A DNA stretch of 64,000 nucleotides from NCBI GenBank assembly GCA_004352715.1, contig SCFE01000075.1:216396-280395 (forward strand). Reading direction: 5' to 3'. Source of the DNA: Hofstenia miamia (lineage: Eukaryota; Xenacoelomorpha; Acoela). Both the position numbers and the translations under genes were made by a program. Under the pieces are notes generated by a model. It had not been told where the DNA came from and did not search any database. It was given only the letters and a program-made list of their open reading frames with translations. Positions 1 to 11,520 of this stretch are shown here, one piece after another. Within the stretch, counting starts at the first letter, position 1, and the number at the start of each line of letters is the position of its first letter.

Positions 1-3000
1 AAATTTTTTGCTTGTCCCACCGCATAAATCATTGCAATCGTGATTATTAACGCCAAAATACAAATTTTGAAATAATATTAGTAAAACTTCTGCAAACTTC
101 TTCCCAATTAAATTTTGCAAATAACTGATGAACAGCTGCTTTAGACTTAGAGGTAAGATTATCTTTTGCATTCTCATGTTCTGAGATACCCTTGAAAACT
201 TTATTTTGAAGATTTTGTTCGAGCAATGTTTTGTCTAGTTGGACATTTCCATGTTGCACCCAGATTATTTAATAAGTATATAATGACAAAATACACTACT
301 TTCTGTTGGGTAAAAAAAATTAAAATTTAAGAAAGATAACATCTAATTGGCAAAACTACAACACTCAAAGTTTTAACTGAAATCAAATTAAAGCTTAGAA
401 AAAACCATGCTACTAAACTCATCTTATTAGATATATAATATAACAAATTTAAAACAGAAATATTACCGCGCTCATTGTCAAATCGAATTTCGAAACGTTT
501 TGCCCACGCGGCGTCTGAGAAATTCTTTGTTGCTTCGATTGTCTAAAAATAGGCATTATAAGGAAAATATTATCCAAATGAACTTACAGACTGAATGAGA
601 TTTTCACGGTTGATGAAAAGTTCAGTTTTTTGACGAACTGTTGTGAAACTGTGTTTGTAAAGTTTGGTCAAAAAATTCTTTTGTTTTTCTTCAAAACTTT
701 CTAATTTACCTAAATCGCGATTTTTTAGCATGCAATAGTAACATAGTAGATTCTAACACTAAATTTTCATTCCAAATAAAACCAATGTGGACCTTGACAA
801 TTTGGTTGAGCACATTAGGTAAACTACCTTTCCAAAATTATATCGACAATTTGTGACAAAATTTTAAACAAATAAATATAAAATATAAATTTCATTATAA
901 ATGACATTTTTCAAATAGTTTGGTACACTACTTAAGATGTTGGATAAGTTAGCATATTGATGATGTTTTGCTCAAAATATACTTTTTTCAAGCATGCTAG
1001 ACCTTAAATTACTTTGAAATTAAACAAAAATATAAAGAAAAAATAAATGCAAGAGCACATAGGCCAGAGATGGATAAGGGCCGAAAACTCAAGCTCGGCC
1101 TGGCCCAGAAAACTTTAGGCCCTGCCTATTTCAATTAATTCCAATTCGGTCCACTTTTGTATTTGTCAAAATCTTTTTTCAAATAGAAGATCCTAAGCTT
1201 TTATTGAGAAAACTTTTTCAGCACATTGCTTATAACTTAAATAATATTCATTTAAGTTGATTTGCAGGCACTGTTGGACTAATAGTCAGCTTTTTATGCT
1301 TCGACCCATCTTTCCAATAATTGGCCCAACCCGACCCGGCCCATGTCCATCTCTGATATAGGCAGATAAAAGAAAATCTAGCAGCAAAATCGAGTCAATT
1401 CATAGTTTGCTAAACCATCTCCAATACAATAAAATAGTTGTTTTCTATTAAATATTATTGGCAAACAGCATCCTTGAGTTAAAATGTGTAGTGAACATCT
1501 TAAGTTGCCAAATAGGTAATATTTGTACCAATAAATTGCATTCATTTTAATGTATTGACCAAGTAAAATACTTCAGTATAATTTCAAAAGTTTACTTGAA
1601 AAAATGTGTTCAAAATTTTGTGGAAAACAATTCACAATTTTCCGGATAAGAAAAAATGAGTAAATTATGAACAAAGCAACATATTTTTTAAAATAAGTTT
1701 TGCATTCCTTATATATAAATATATCATTCATTGTGCATATATATATATATATATATAATTCTGAAAATCCTGAAGATTTTCCGGAAAATTGTTTTGTCCA
1801 AAACTAGAATTGACTCGAAAATTTCACTAATTGCAGAAGTCTCAGACACAGTTTCTACTTACTGTAGAAAACTAAATATTTAAAAACTTAATCACCCTTA
1901 ATTTAGGAAAATATAGACTGATGTTTGTGATTGAAATTAAATGAAGTATAAATTATATTGTACAAAAAAGTAATGTACCAACGGATTTACATAGAAAATG
2001 GTAAAAGGTTGCAATGATCATGCGAGCAGTCGCGGCCCGTACTGTAATGCGATTGCCAAAGCCTGATGAGACGGTTAATAAATCTTGATCACTTGGAGAC
2101 AGTGTGAACTAAATAATCAAAATATAATTTAAACATTCGAGGAACTAAAAGGACACTAAACAATTAAATATATGACATTGCAAGAGTAAAACAGGTAAGA
2201 AATGTAAGATTTAGCGTACATGTGTAATTTAGATAGCTCACACACGCACTTCCTAAACGAAACCTATCTAAATAGAGACTAAAGACTAAAAGTTTTGAAA
2301 CCAGTATTAAATGACTAAAAGTAGTTGCAGTGGTCACAAAATGTGGGAAAAGTTTGAAAACCCGAATTTAAACAAAATGGTTGGTAATAAATAAAGACGG
2401 ATATTTTGTCTTTAAAACGCACTCTTTCCTCTTAAGGTCAATTCAGTTTGTAAATAGCACTGACAATTTTATCAACACAGTTATCACAAAATGACGCATT
2501 ACAATGTATACCTGATAAAACATTGGAAAACTAGAAAAGTATTGCTTCTTGCAACTACAATATTTACACCTCAAAAATCAATTCTCATTTAAAATGAATG
2601 AAAGCTTTGAGCAGCACTGACAGTCTCAATATTAACGGAAACCTGGTGGAGGAAATGGCTTGACTGATTACAAAACCAGCAAAATGAATAAAATCACTCG
2701 CTCTTTCTCAACGGCGAGCCTTAATTCTCGACACGAACCTCATAAAAAGTGTAATACACAAGCATCACGAAAACGAATTAGTGATATAATTGTCATTACG
2801 TGGTATTATTAGTTGGGTCTACATGCACATTAAGCTACCCACAATGAAAATGTCAGTACAAGCTATGTTTTTACACGAAACTATCCTTGGTACTACGAAC
2901 ATGTGTAAAGTAGGCATTGGGACACAATTTTAAATTGATCATTTTGACAAAATAGAGTTAGTGGCCGGAAGGGGGATACATGGTAAAAAATCTGAAAGAT

Positions 3001-6000
3001 TAACAAAAAATTATTAGTTTTGCGCGAGGAGTGAAAAACTTGAATCTCAAAAATGGAATTAAAGAGCAGTCTATATACAAGTGACATGCGTCAACATAAA
3101 AATATTAATTAAATGTTTACCCACGATGTTGTTTCGCATTTTGATTTGAGTAATGCATTATTGGATATCTTAATTTGAGGATTTAATTGGAAAGTATATT
3201 CAAGATTTTTTGGAAAAATATTAGTACTATGTGAGAAAATTAATAATAATTTTATCGAGAAAAAAATTAACCTCTGATTTTTAACTAATGGAAAAAATTA
3301 ACGCTCATCACAATTAATCTACTAAAAGCAAATTGATAATTTTTTAGCAAACAAATTAATGTGTTTGCCATTTGATTTTGGAACAAAATGTCTTATATAT
3401 TTTATGAGGGATAAAGGAATACATATTCGGTTAAAGCGACATAGTGAAATGTAAATTTGCAGAATCTAAGCAAGATCTAATTGGTCTACAAGAAAACTAA
3501 AGTGCAATGCTCATCAGCTGAAGTATTGAAAAACCAACATTAATAGATGAGCTTCCTGATTTAAAAATTGGCGCTTGCAATTGAAATACAATCTAAGAAA
3601 TCATTTTTGGAATATAACCTTTGTAACGGGTGAGATACGGTATGAAGCTATATTCTTTGGAATAATGCAAAAAAGGTACTGCCTGAAGTGAATACGTCGG
3701 CTATTGAGATAAACATATATACGCCTTTTCCTGTGAGGCGTTTGGTCATTTTTGGAGATAAAATCGGCTTCAAAGTAATCCTTCATACGTTCCGGAGTTA
3801 GACTTCTATATTCAGATTCTAAATTACAATTCAAAGAAAATATACTTCATAAAAATAATAAACTCCAATAAAAAACAAATGCTTATAAAAATTTACAGAT
3901 TTGATCAGATGGGCTGCTGAAATTGTCATTATTGATTAATTCATATCAAATGAACATTTCTTTAAATAATGAAGGAAAATCTATTGCAAAGTATAAAATA
4001 TATTGGATTATTAATAAGGATACATACATAAGTGCATAAATCAGGATATCAGGCTAACTTGAATTATCAATTTCCACGCATTTCCAGATAGATCAAGGTT
4101 GTATTTAATGCAATTTCCAAGCAGTAAATAAATGAGAAAAAATTAAACACTCGTGTAGTATCAGAGAAATTGTTCTGAACTCTTTGTGTTCCATTTGTTC
4201 TTTCGAACTGACAAGTCAATCAGTATCGCTGTCACAGGTGGAAACATAGTACTGGGTCTAAATACCCCTCTCAAATCCGTATCAAGTAAAGAATGATGTA
4301 ATTTGAGAATGCGACTAAATTCAATCACCAGAAAGTATATATGTGGACGCAATAAAAATGGAATTTTCAGGTAGATCCAGGTACTTAAGGCAGTTCAAGT
4401 CAGCAACTTCAAATTTTTAGCCAGTTACACATTTCCAATCAGAACGGATATTCTGTAACTGCCAACTCTTAAAAGTAATTGCACGATATATGTAAATTTA
4501 TATAATTTTGAAAAAGAAAAAATTCTAAATAATGTGAGAAAATATTGTATTACTTAAGATTAAATAACAGAATTATGAGAATAATTAATGACATTTTCCA
4601 TGATCAATAATGTAGAACAAAACATTTCGGGCTAAGCGAAGCATATTGAAGTTTACAATTTACCTGCTTTGGAACTCTAAGTTTTCACAGAATGTAATTG
4701 TTTCCTTAAAATTTACTTGTATCAAGGAATAATAAGTAGATAATGTAATGGACTAAATTTTGACTTTGTTTCACAAAACTTTTATGTATAAAAGTGATAT
4801 GTTTGCAAATTTATTCAAAATAATATATGACAAAATTTAAACTAAGGTATTTCGCAAAGAAGAAGAAAATAAATATTTTGAATAACTATCTCATTAACAC
4901 AAAATAGTTCGAAGCATTCACATTACACGTCACACTACTTTAAAGACTGTTTTGCATTAAATAAAGATGTAATCAGAAAGATTACTATGTGATCGCAATT
5001 TTGTGGAAAATTAAACTAAACCTAACCCTAACCCCAATCCAAAATTTCAAAAAGTTTTTCTAAGATTAAATCGGTTGATATCAGAAACTCAGCTAAAATA
5101 GAAAACGTTAACATTAAAAAATAGACTACAACGTTTATACCTGTTAGGCAAAGAAGATTAAATGATCCATTTTTTATAACACACTGATGAAAGAGAATGT
5201 CTACTGTGAAAAACCCCACTTCATTTACAATCAAATCTAGCTTAAGAACGCCTGAACTTGAAACAAAACTACTGATAAAATAAACTGAAGGTATACTTCG
5301 TTGGTCTTGAAACTAAACAAAGTTTTAAATACTAAATTAAAAAATGAGCATTCAACAGAAAAACCTTGCAATGAAAAAAGATTTTTAAAAAATGCAAATA
5401 TAAATAAACCCCAGTTGGATAATATACTCCTTGAAATGAACTTTTAAACGTTTTATATGTTTCAAACAAATGTTACCAAAATGGAACTTTTCAAAAACAA
5501 AATCCAACCATTTCAAATACCAAATGACCATCAAAGAATTTCTCAAGAATTTACCTTCTATATAGTCTCACTTTATGTCCTTGTATGAAAAAAACTAATT
5601 AAATTTACATAGCTATTGAAATGATATATAGAAAAAAAGTGTTGATCTAAATCAAGAGGTCATACTATAAACGTAATCTGGCTAGAGAATAAAATGACGT
5701 GTACAAAAATATAAGGGGGATTGGATTAGCGTTTATTCCTACAGTGACAAAAATAACTACCGACAAAACCCGACAGGAAAATTCTTCGACATCTCCAAGT
5801 TTGAAGCATTATATGTAAGACATAAATTGTTGTGCTCATCCCGTAATTCGATCGGAATAGTAAATATTTCGTGAACTATGCAGTCCTCTGCAGGAAAGTT
5901 AGTGAGTTTAGTGATGTTAGAAGCGAATGCGGGACCTAAAAGTCATTTCAAATGTAATACATTAAGATGAATTATACCAGAAGCGAAATTGAATTTTTCG

Positions 6001-6632
6001 GAATGGAAACAGTCATGATCTCGATAGTAAAACTTGAAAGTATAAGTTCCTGCAATGAATATACGAGCATCGACTTTAAGTTCTCCAGAGTCAACCTTTG
6101 TGATTTTGTACTGTGGTTTAATATTACAATTATCTTCTCCTTCAATTACTACAGAGATATCATCCGATATTATTTGATATCTTCTTTTTTGGTAGTCTCT
6201 GAACTAAAAATGTATAACGAGCATAGTCTTCAATTTTTCTAGAACTCAATGTTGTAATATTGTACTGAGGTTAACCTTTAATTTATCTTCATCCCACTTT
6301 CTACACTGAGATCCATCTGATATTATTTGATCAACCACTTTTTCTGGTATCTCGAAACTTAAAAGGATAACAGAAACTGTTCAATGTAGATAGACCTTAT
6401 GAAAAATATTTGACTGCATTATACACCTTTAATTTAACAGATGCACTTTCCAGCCTGAGCTCCATTTGAAAATAGAACTCAACACGGTTGCTGATATGTC
6501 TAAACGTGGCAGGATGACAGAAATTGTACAATTAAGATATACATTATGAAGACTTTTAAACTGCCTTTTACACCATTTATACAACATATACATGAGACAG
6601 CCAATGCTCAACCATGAAATAAAAGTTATCAT
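1..6632 (-). CDS. AREL1: AREL1-like HECT E3 ubiquitin ligase (multi-exon, 3' end off the window)
   Basis: AREL1 is a membrane-anchored ubiquitin ligase with filamin-type Ig repeats and a C-terminal HECT domain; in vertebrates it ubiquitinates IAP antagonists. Exons I can place, in transcript order: 5978-6203, 5761-5935, 5141-5236, 3619-3818, about 2897-2991, 1991-2041, 588-709, 467-542. Junctions 6203/5935, 2041/709 and 709/542 join in phase. Exon 5978-6203 reads as a beta-rich Ig repeat (AGTYTFKFYYRDHD), 5141-5236 as the end of a second (VGFFTVDILFHQCVIKNGSF), 3619-3818 contains RIYVYLNSRRIHFRQY and FCIIPKNIASYRISPVTK, and 588-709 plus 467-542 enter the HECT domain (NLIQSTIEATKNFSDAAWAK). 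A CGGTSKKF stretch at the very left edge fits the HECT GG motif, but I see no clean acceptor for it. An upstream ATG at 6632 opens a hydrophobic anchor (MITFISWLSIGCLMYMLYKW) like AREL1's N-terminus. At least one exon between 5236 and 5761 is missing because phases clash. Introns are as short as 42 and 45 bp. The HECT catalytic cysteine lies outside the window. Confidence 0.82.
1057..1363. mobile_element. hAT-type MITE with 8-bp target duplication
   Basis: A 291-bp element at 1065-1355 has terminal inverted repeats starting CAGAGATGGATAAGGGCCG on the left and, reverse-complemented, CAGAGATGGACATGGGCCGG on the right. It is flanked by ACATAGGC and ATATAGGC, an 8-bp duplication with one mismatch. 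CAGRGATGG ends plus an 8-bp duplication are typical of hAT elements. There is no coding capacity. It lies in an intron of the AREL1-like gene. Confidence 0.85.
1735..1757. repeat. (AT)n microsatellite
   Basis: A run of alternating AT, in an AREL1 intron. Similar runs occur at 6669-6684, 16230-16245, 34665-34682, 39811-39842, 45791-45808, 58450-58471 and 61171-61262. Confidence 0.9.
6250..6520 (-). repeat. Two diverged tandem copies of an AREL1 exon start
   Basis: Blocks around 6255-6380 and 6430-6515 (read on the minus strand) align with the start of the AREL1 exon that begins at 6203, together with adjoining intron, at a period of about 175 bp. Shared landmarks are TTTCGAGATACCAGAAAAAG against TTCAGAGACTACCAAAAAAG, and ATCAAATAATATC followed by GATG. 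The middle copy keeps the same frame as the exon (DQIISDGSQ against YQIISDDIS) and has a plausible acceptor and donor. The outer copy is weaker, but its frame is open from the hydrophobic ORF upstream. They may be consecutive real exons born by duplication, or decoys. Confidence 0.5.
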
Positions 6633-6639
6633 GGGATAA

Positions 6640-7631
6640 AACTAAAAAACTAAAACAAATATTAGCAATTTATATATATATATAGTTCTACATTACAAAA
6701 TGAATTGCTTGATGGTAATTCAAAATGAAGAATACAGACCTATAAAAGCACAAATAAAGATCTAAAGTTTTATTTTAGAAATGCAGCATTTCTAAAATCC
6801 TCAAATTTCAAAGCAAATGTCATAATTATAGGTCAACAAAAGCAAAAGGATTTTATGATATTCTGTATTTGGATAGATTGTACTACAATTCGCCAGGCCG
6901 TAATTAAAGTAGGCAAGATATACATAGAACCTTTAATCAAAAAGAAATGCAATGAATCAAATTTTACATTCTATATAATTGCAATTTAAGATTCAATGTT
7001 CTGAATACATCCTATCGTGGAATTCACAGAAATAATTGATTTGTAAAATCAAATATATTTCAGAAATTTTGTGGAATCCACATAAATAGCTTACTAGCGA
7101 AAGTGAATTTTTTAGAAATTTAGTGGAACGATAGATGTGAAAGTAAAACAATCAAATATATGTGGGATAGGCATTGTGGTATGAAAATGACTGTCAATTA
7201 GTTTCATATTAATTCAATAGGTTTTAAAAATACAGTAATTTTTAGTCAAGGAGCAATATGAATTTTAATCCCAAATCAAAAAAGTATTTGAAAATCTCAC
7301 CGGGCCTCACCGAACCACCCCTAACCCAACTGGCATCAAAATCGAACTGAGGGGAAAATAAGTATTTTGTAAAACTCGTACGTTTTTAGACGCTTTTCAA
7401 ATTCGATAATTTTTAATAGTACAATACCTAATTAGGTATACATACATGTATATTAAGCGTATGAAAAAATTAACATTGACAAAATTTTTGCGTGGCCATG
7501 TCATAATATGACCTCTACACTCAAATCAACTATCACTTTTTTTGAAAATATTTTAAAAACCTCCCCCTATAATTCAAATTTATTTTCTGACAACAGTTTT
7601 TTTACCAAGAAATTTTAAATAAGTGCTTAAG
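6640..7631. other. AT-rich stretch, no gene seen
   Basis: About 1 kb upstream of the AREL1-like gene's apparent first exon. I see no exon with flanking splice signals and no element ends. It would contain the AREL1 promoter if the ATG at 6632 is the true start, but no clear TATA or initiator stands out. Confidence 0.5.
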
Positions 7632-8777
7632 AAGAATAATATACTTTATCTTTAAGTAATATCTAGAAAATATTTCAATATTTTCACTATTTCAATAAGA
7701 TGAATGATTAATTATAATATTTTAGATTTTAATATCAACAGTTTTCACCATTTTTATCAAAAAAGTACATTTTTATCATACAGTAGGCGTCAAATTACTT
7801 GTGACAATGCAGAATTTTGCTTATTTTGTTAATCTACAAAAAGACTTTAAGCTGTACTTAAGATTTTATTGGGTTTTGATAATATTGCATGAAAATAGTT
7901 AAATTTACCTGTTATGCCTATCATTTGCTCAAAAATGGTAATGCCAGAAACAAAAATCTAGTTTTAGGTTGTGTCAAATTACTTGGGACAACAATAACAA
8001 CTTGAGGTTTTGTTAACTAATACCTTCAAAGCTAAACTGCGGTTGTGTATCTGTATCATTAAATTAATATTATAGCATATTTGGCGGGAAATCATTATTT
8101 TCTAGGNAAATGAAGTCAACAGGAGACTGCAAGAAGAAATTGTAAAAGCTGAGACGACGGTTCAAAGATACAAGACTTTGGGCATTGGCAATCAATATGG
8201 AAAAGCCAGAGTTACGGGGAGGAGGAAGATCAGAGTGAGATAGTCAGTCACGGCGAGGCGGATTACGGCGGNNNNNNNNNNNNNNNNNNNNNAGAAGAAT
8301 AAAGAAGAATAATATACTTTATCTTTAAGTAATATCTAGAAAATATTTCAATATTTTCACTATTTCAATAAGATGAATGATTAATTATAATATTTTAGAT
8401 TTTAATATCAACAGTTTTCACCATTTTTATCAAAAAAGTACATTTTTATCATACAGTAGGCGTCAAATTACTTGTGACAATGCAGAATTTTGCTTATTTT
8501 GTTAATCTACAAAAAGACTTTAAGCTGTACTTAAGATTTTATTGGGTTTTGATAATATTGCATGAAAATAGTTAAATTTACCTGTTATGCCTATCATTTG
8601 CTCAAAAATGGTAATGCCAGAAACAAAAATCTAGTTTTAGGTTGTGCAAATTACTTGGGACAACAATAACAACTTGAGGTTTTGTTAACTAATACCTTCA
8701 AAGCTAAACTGTGGTTGTGTATCTGTATCATTAAATTAATATTATAGCATATTTGGCGGGAAATCATTATTTTCTAG
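7632..8777. repeat. Assembly-type duplication of the Tc1 left flank around a LINE fragment
   Basis: 7632-8106 and 8303-8777 are nearly identical (offset 671). They are separated by a single N at 8107, a 164-base piece (8108-8271) matching the LINE at about 14175-14338, and an N run at 8272-8292. A piece of another element between two copies of the same flank, bounded by Ns, is best read as a scaffolding error. Confidence 0.8.
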
Positions 8778-10355
8778 GCTATTGGATTTATACTTATTAC
8801 TAGCAGCTACATTTTGTTATACTCCTAATCATGGTCCAGATATAATTTCTTCAAAAACGATTGAAATTGAGGCATTGCTACGACTTGGAACTCTCAGTGT
8901 GAGGCAAATTGCTGAACAGACTGGTGTTAGTAAATGTACTGTTTCTAGATTTCGAAATTTGAGGTGTTTGATGTCAAAGAGAAAGGATAGTTGTGGGCGA
9001 AAACCTAAGACAACTCTCAGAGAAGATCGCATTTTAATGCGAAATTTGCAAAAAAACTCTTCCTTCAGATGCTAAGCAGCTCCAAAATGAATGGAGAGAA
9101 GCTGGGACAACAGTTTCCCTTAGTACAGCTTAGTACAGATTGCGCAAATATGGTTGCTGCTCTGTGATTGCTAGAAAAATACGAAAACTTACTGCTTCAA
9201 TGAAGGCTAAGCGATTGCAGTTTGCTTTGACTTATCAAAATTGGAACAAAAACGATGGGGGATCTCAGATGAAAGCACTTTTGAGTGCAAAGATGCTCAA
9301 AGAAGAATTTGGCATATAAACACACCTTTGCGATTGCTAAGCACCCAACTAAGATTATGATATGGGGTATCATGAGTCGCTTCGGTCCAGGAAGGCTATA
9401 TATTGTAGAGAGGATGATGAATTCAGAACAATACTGCACAGTATTAACATCTAGAGCTATTCCACAAATGGTTGATTGGTTTAACTATATAGAAAACTGC
9501 ATTTNTTTTGTTATACTCCTAATCATGGTCCAGATATAATTTCTTCAAAAACGATTGAAATTGAGGCATTGCTACGACTTGGAACTCTCAGTGTGAGGCA
9601 AATTGCTGAACAGACTGGTGTTAGTAAATGTACTGTTTCTAGATTTCGAAATTTGAGGTGTTTGATGTCAAAGAGAAAGGATAGTTGTGGGCGAAAACCT
9701 AAGACAACTCTCAGAGAAGATCGCATTTTAATGCGAAATTTGCAAAAAAACTCCTCCTTCAGATGCTAAGCAGCTCCAAAATGAATGGAGAGAAGCTGGG
9801 ACAACAGTTTCCCTTAGTACAGATTGCGNTCAAAGACAATAAAGACTTTTCTTGCTGATAAAAATATCAGAACCTTGGATTGGCCTGGCAATTCCCCAGA
9901 CTTAAATCGAATAGAGAATGTCTGGGGAATCTTAAAACAGCAGATTTCTTCTGTTACAATCAGTAACAAAACCCAACTGATTGAAGAATTTATTTGGTTC
10001 CATGAACCATTAATGAAGCTTGTGGAATCAATGCCCAATCGTATAAATGCAGTTATCAAGGCTAAAGGTGGTAATACCACATATTAAGTTTCTTATAATT
10101 TTAAAATTTGAATAAAAACTGATTTTTTTAATGTTTTTTACATGCAACACATTTGTCCCAAGTAATTTGATGTTGGCTACAGATAATTTTTCTCAAAATT
10201 TTGAATATCCAGCAGCATATATAACCTAAATACTATTGTTTACTATGCATCTCATCTTAGACTATATTTACATTAAATTAAATACTTAAGAAAAAGGCTA
10301 AAAAATTAAGAATTAGGTTCAATTTAGAATGTCCCAAGTAATAAGCCGCCTACTG
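8454..10355 (+). mobile_element. Tc1/mariner-family transposon with IR/DR-type ends
   Basis: The left end begins CAGTAGGCGTCAAATTACTT preceded by TA. The right end, reverse-complemented, begins CAGTAGGCGGCTTATTACTT. Each end also has an inner copy of the core (CAAATTACTTGGGACA near 8645, and its complement near 10150) about 180 bp inside the outer one, the arrangement of transposase sites called IR/DR in Sleeping Beauty-like Tc1 elements. The right flank lacks TA, so one border is mutated or mis-joined. Single Ns at 9505 and 9829, with 8812-9120 repeated at 9506-9820, show the interior is mis-assembled; true length is unknown. Confidence 0.85.
8782..10087 (+). pseudogene. Tc1 transposase, broken by frameshifts and joins
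   Basis: Tc1 transposases bind the element ends with a bipartite helix-turn-helix domain and cut with a DD34E triad. The N-terminal part shows RLGTLSVRQIAEQTGVSKCT, a helix-turn-helix, repeated at 9569-9769 by the assembly. The first catalytic Asp lies in a SDESTFECKDA-like stretch near 9262-9292, followed by IMIWGIMSRFGPGRLYIVER near 9354-9414. After the N at 9829 comes WPGNSPDLNRIENVWGILKQ with the terminal Glu. The segment with the second Asp is absent, lost at the join. Several in-frame stops and a frameshift after 9050 show this copy is dead as assembled. Confidence 0.85.
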
Positions 10356-10373
10356 AACATTGTTACTTTTTAG

Positions 10374-11340
10374 TTGATTATTATGGACGTAATTAATGAG
10401 TATTCGCTGGTGCTACAACACTGGCTTTCATTGAGACTAAAAAAGACTCCGATACATCAAATGTTTTGCCGACTCAATCAAAGTAATTCTTCCGAAGCTC
10501 TTATATTTCTTTTCCGTCAGTGCATTCAAGATCTTAAAGACATCTCTACTGAAACAGAATCCACTAATACGTCTCATATATCTTCCGCAGAATCAGAATC
10601 TTCAAACGAAATAGAAATCTCTCCTTCGTCATCTGCAATAAAATCTAAAGATTCCGAAGTGCAGCCATCATCTGCATCAACATCCGCCACTTCCAACACA
10701 TCATCAGAAAAACAGACTACGCACATCAAACGCATCAAACCAACTTCTACAACCCTCGTTCTTGGAAGCTAGATTCTCAAATATGCTAGATCACATAATC
10801 TCTTCTTCAATCAAACTACAACAGTTAACAGCTATCCAGGATACAGCACTCAAGAGCTCAACGAAAAAGTAAAAAATTACACATCACAACGCCTTCAACA
10901 CGTCGTCATTAACACAGGCCTCATCGATTCCTTGAACAATCCTCGGCAGTTCCAGCAACCTCTACATCAACTCATCACCACAGTTCGTCAAAAGTTCTCA
11001 CCTCTTCATATTCATCTTGCCGAAATTACACCCGTCTCTTCATACGATCTCCTAAAGAAGAACCACTCTATTCAAGAATTTAAAAAAGCATAAGATCGTT
11101 CATTTCTCCAAATATTCATATAATCGAAGTCTTTTCACACTTTCAATAACCGCACAATAGATATTGAACTCTTCGCAAAGGATGGCATTCACTTGTCTCG
11201 AAAAGGTCTTTCAACATTGATCTCTCGTTTTAAGTCACATTTCAGGCCCACTTCTCTGTGTTCTTCTACTGACTCACCTCGTTCTTATGCTTCAGTAGCT
11301 TCAAATGGTATGTCATTCCTAACTCCTAAGAATCAGTCGT
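10374..11340 (+). pseudogene. LINE ORF1-like relic with SGNH/GDSL-esterase-like domain
   Basis: A 132-codon frame starts at ATG 10374. Its second half is a Ser/Thr-rich low-complexity linker. After a TAG near 10770 the same frame continues with LGS-x-ILKYARSHN, VVINTGLIDSLNN and FAKDGIHLSRKGLSTLISRF. These fit SGNH hydrolase blocks I, III and V (the D-x-x-H dyad is DGIH), although block I reads GS rather than GDS. Further stops occur near 11090 and 11120. Esterase domains of this kind occur in ORF1 of CR1-type LINEs. The frame runs into the end of the opposite-strand LINE at about 11350, so it is either interrupted by that element or truncated. Confidence 0.5.
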
Positions 11341-11520
11341 ATCGAATCTTATAATAATAATAATAATAATAAATGACTTTATTAGCCGCTGAAGGCATAC
11401 ACAACAAAAAAATAAAAACAAGTCAAGTTTTACGGCAGCGAGGACAGTCACAGGAGATGAAATAGGAGCAAATGGAAGAGTAGGCGAAGTTGGAGAAGGG
11501 CTCAGCAAAGAGGAAAGCCA

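Noticed and set aside
2640-2760. Slightly GC-rich island as a tRNA gene or exon
   Set aside because: No cloverleaf-compatible A and B boxes and no frame with splice borders.
5018-5040. CCTAACCCTAACCCC resembling a telomere repeat
   Set aside because: Only about three imperfect units inside an AREL1 intron; too short to mean an interstitial telomere.
5967-6242. 91-codon plus-strand frame
   Set aside because: It is the antisense of an AREL1 Ig-repeat exon.
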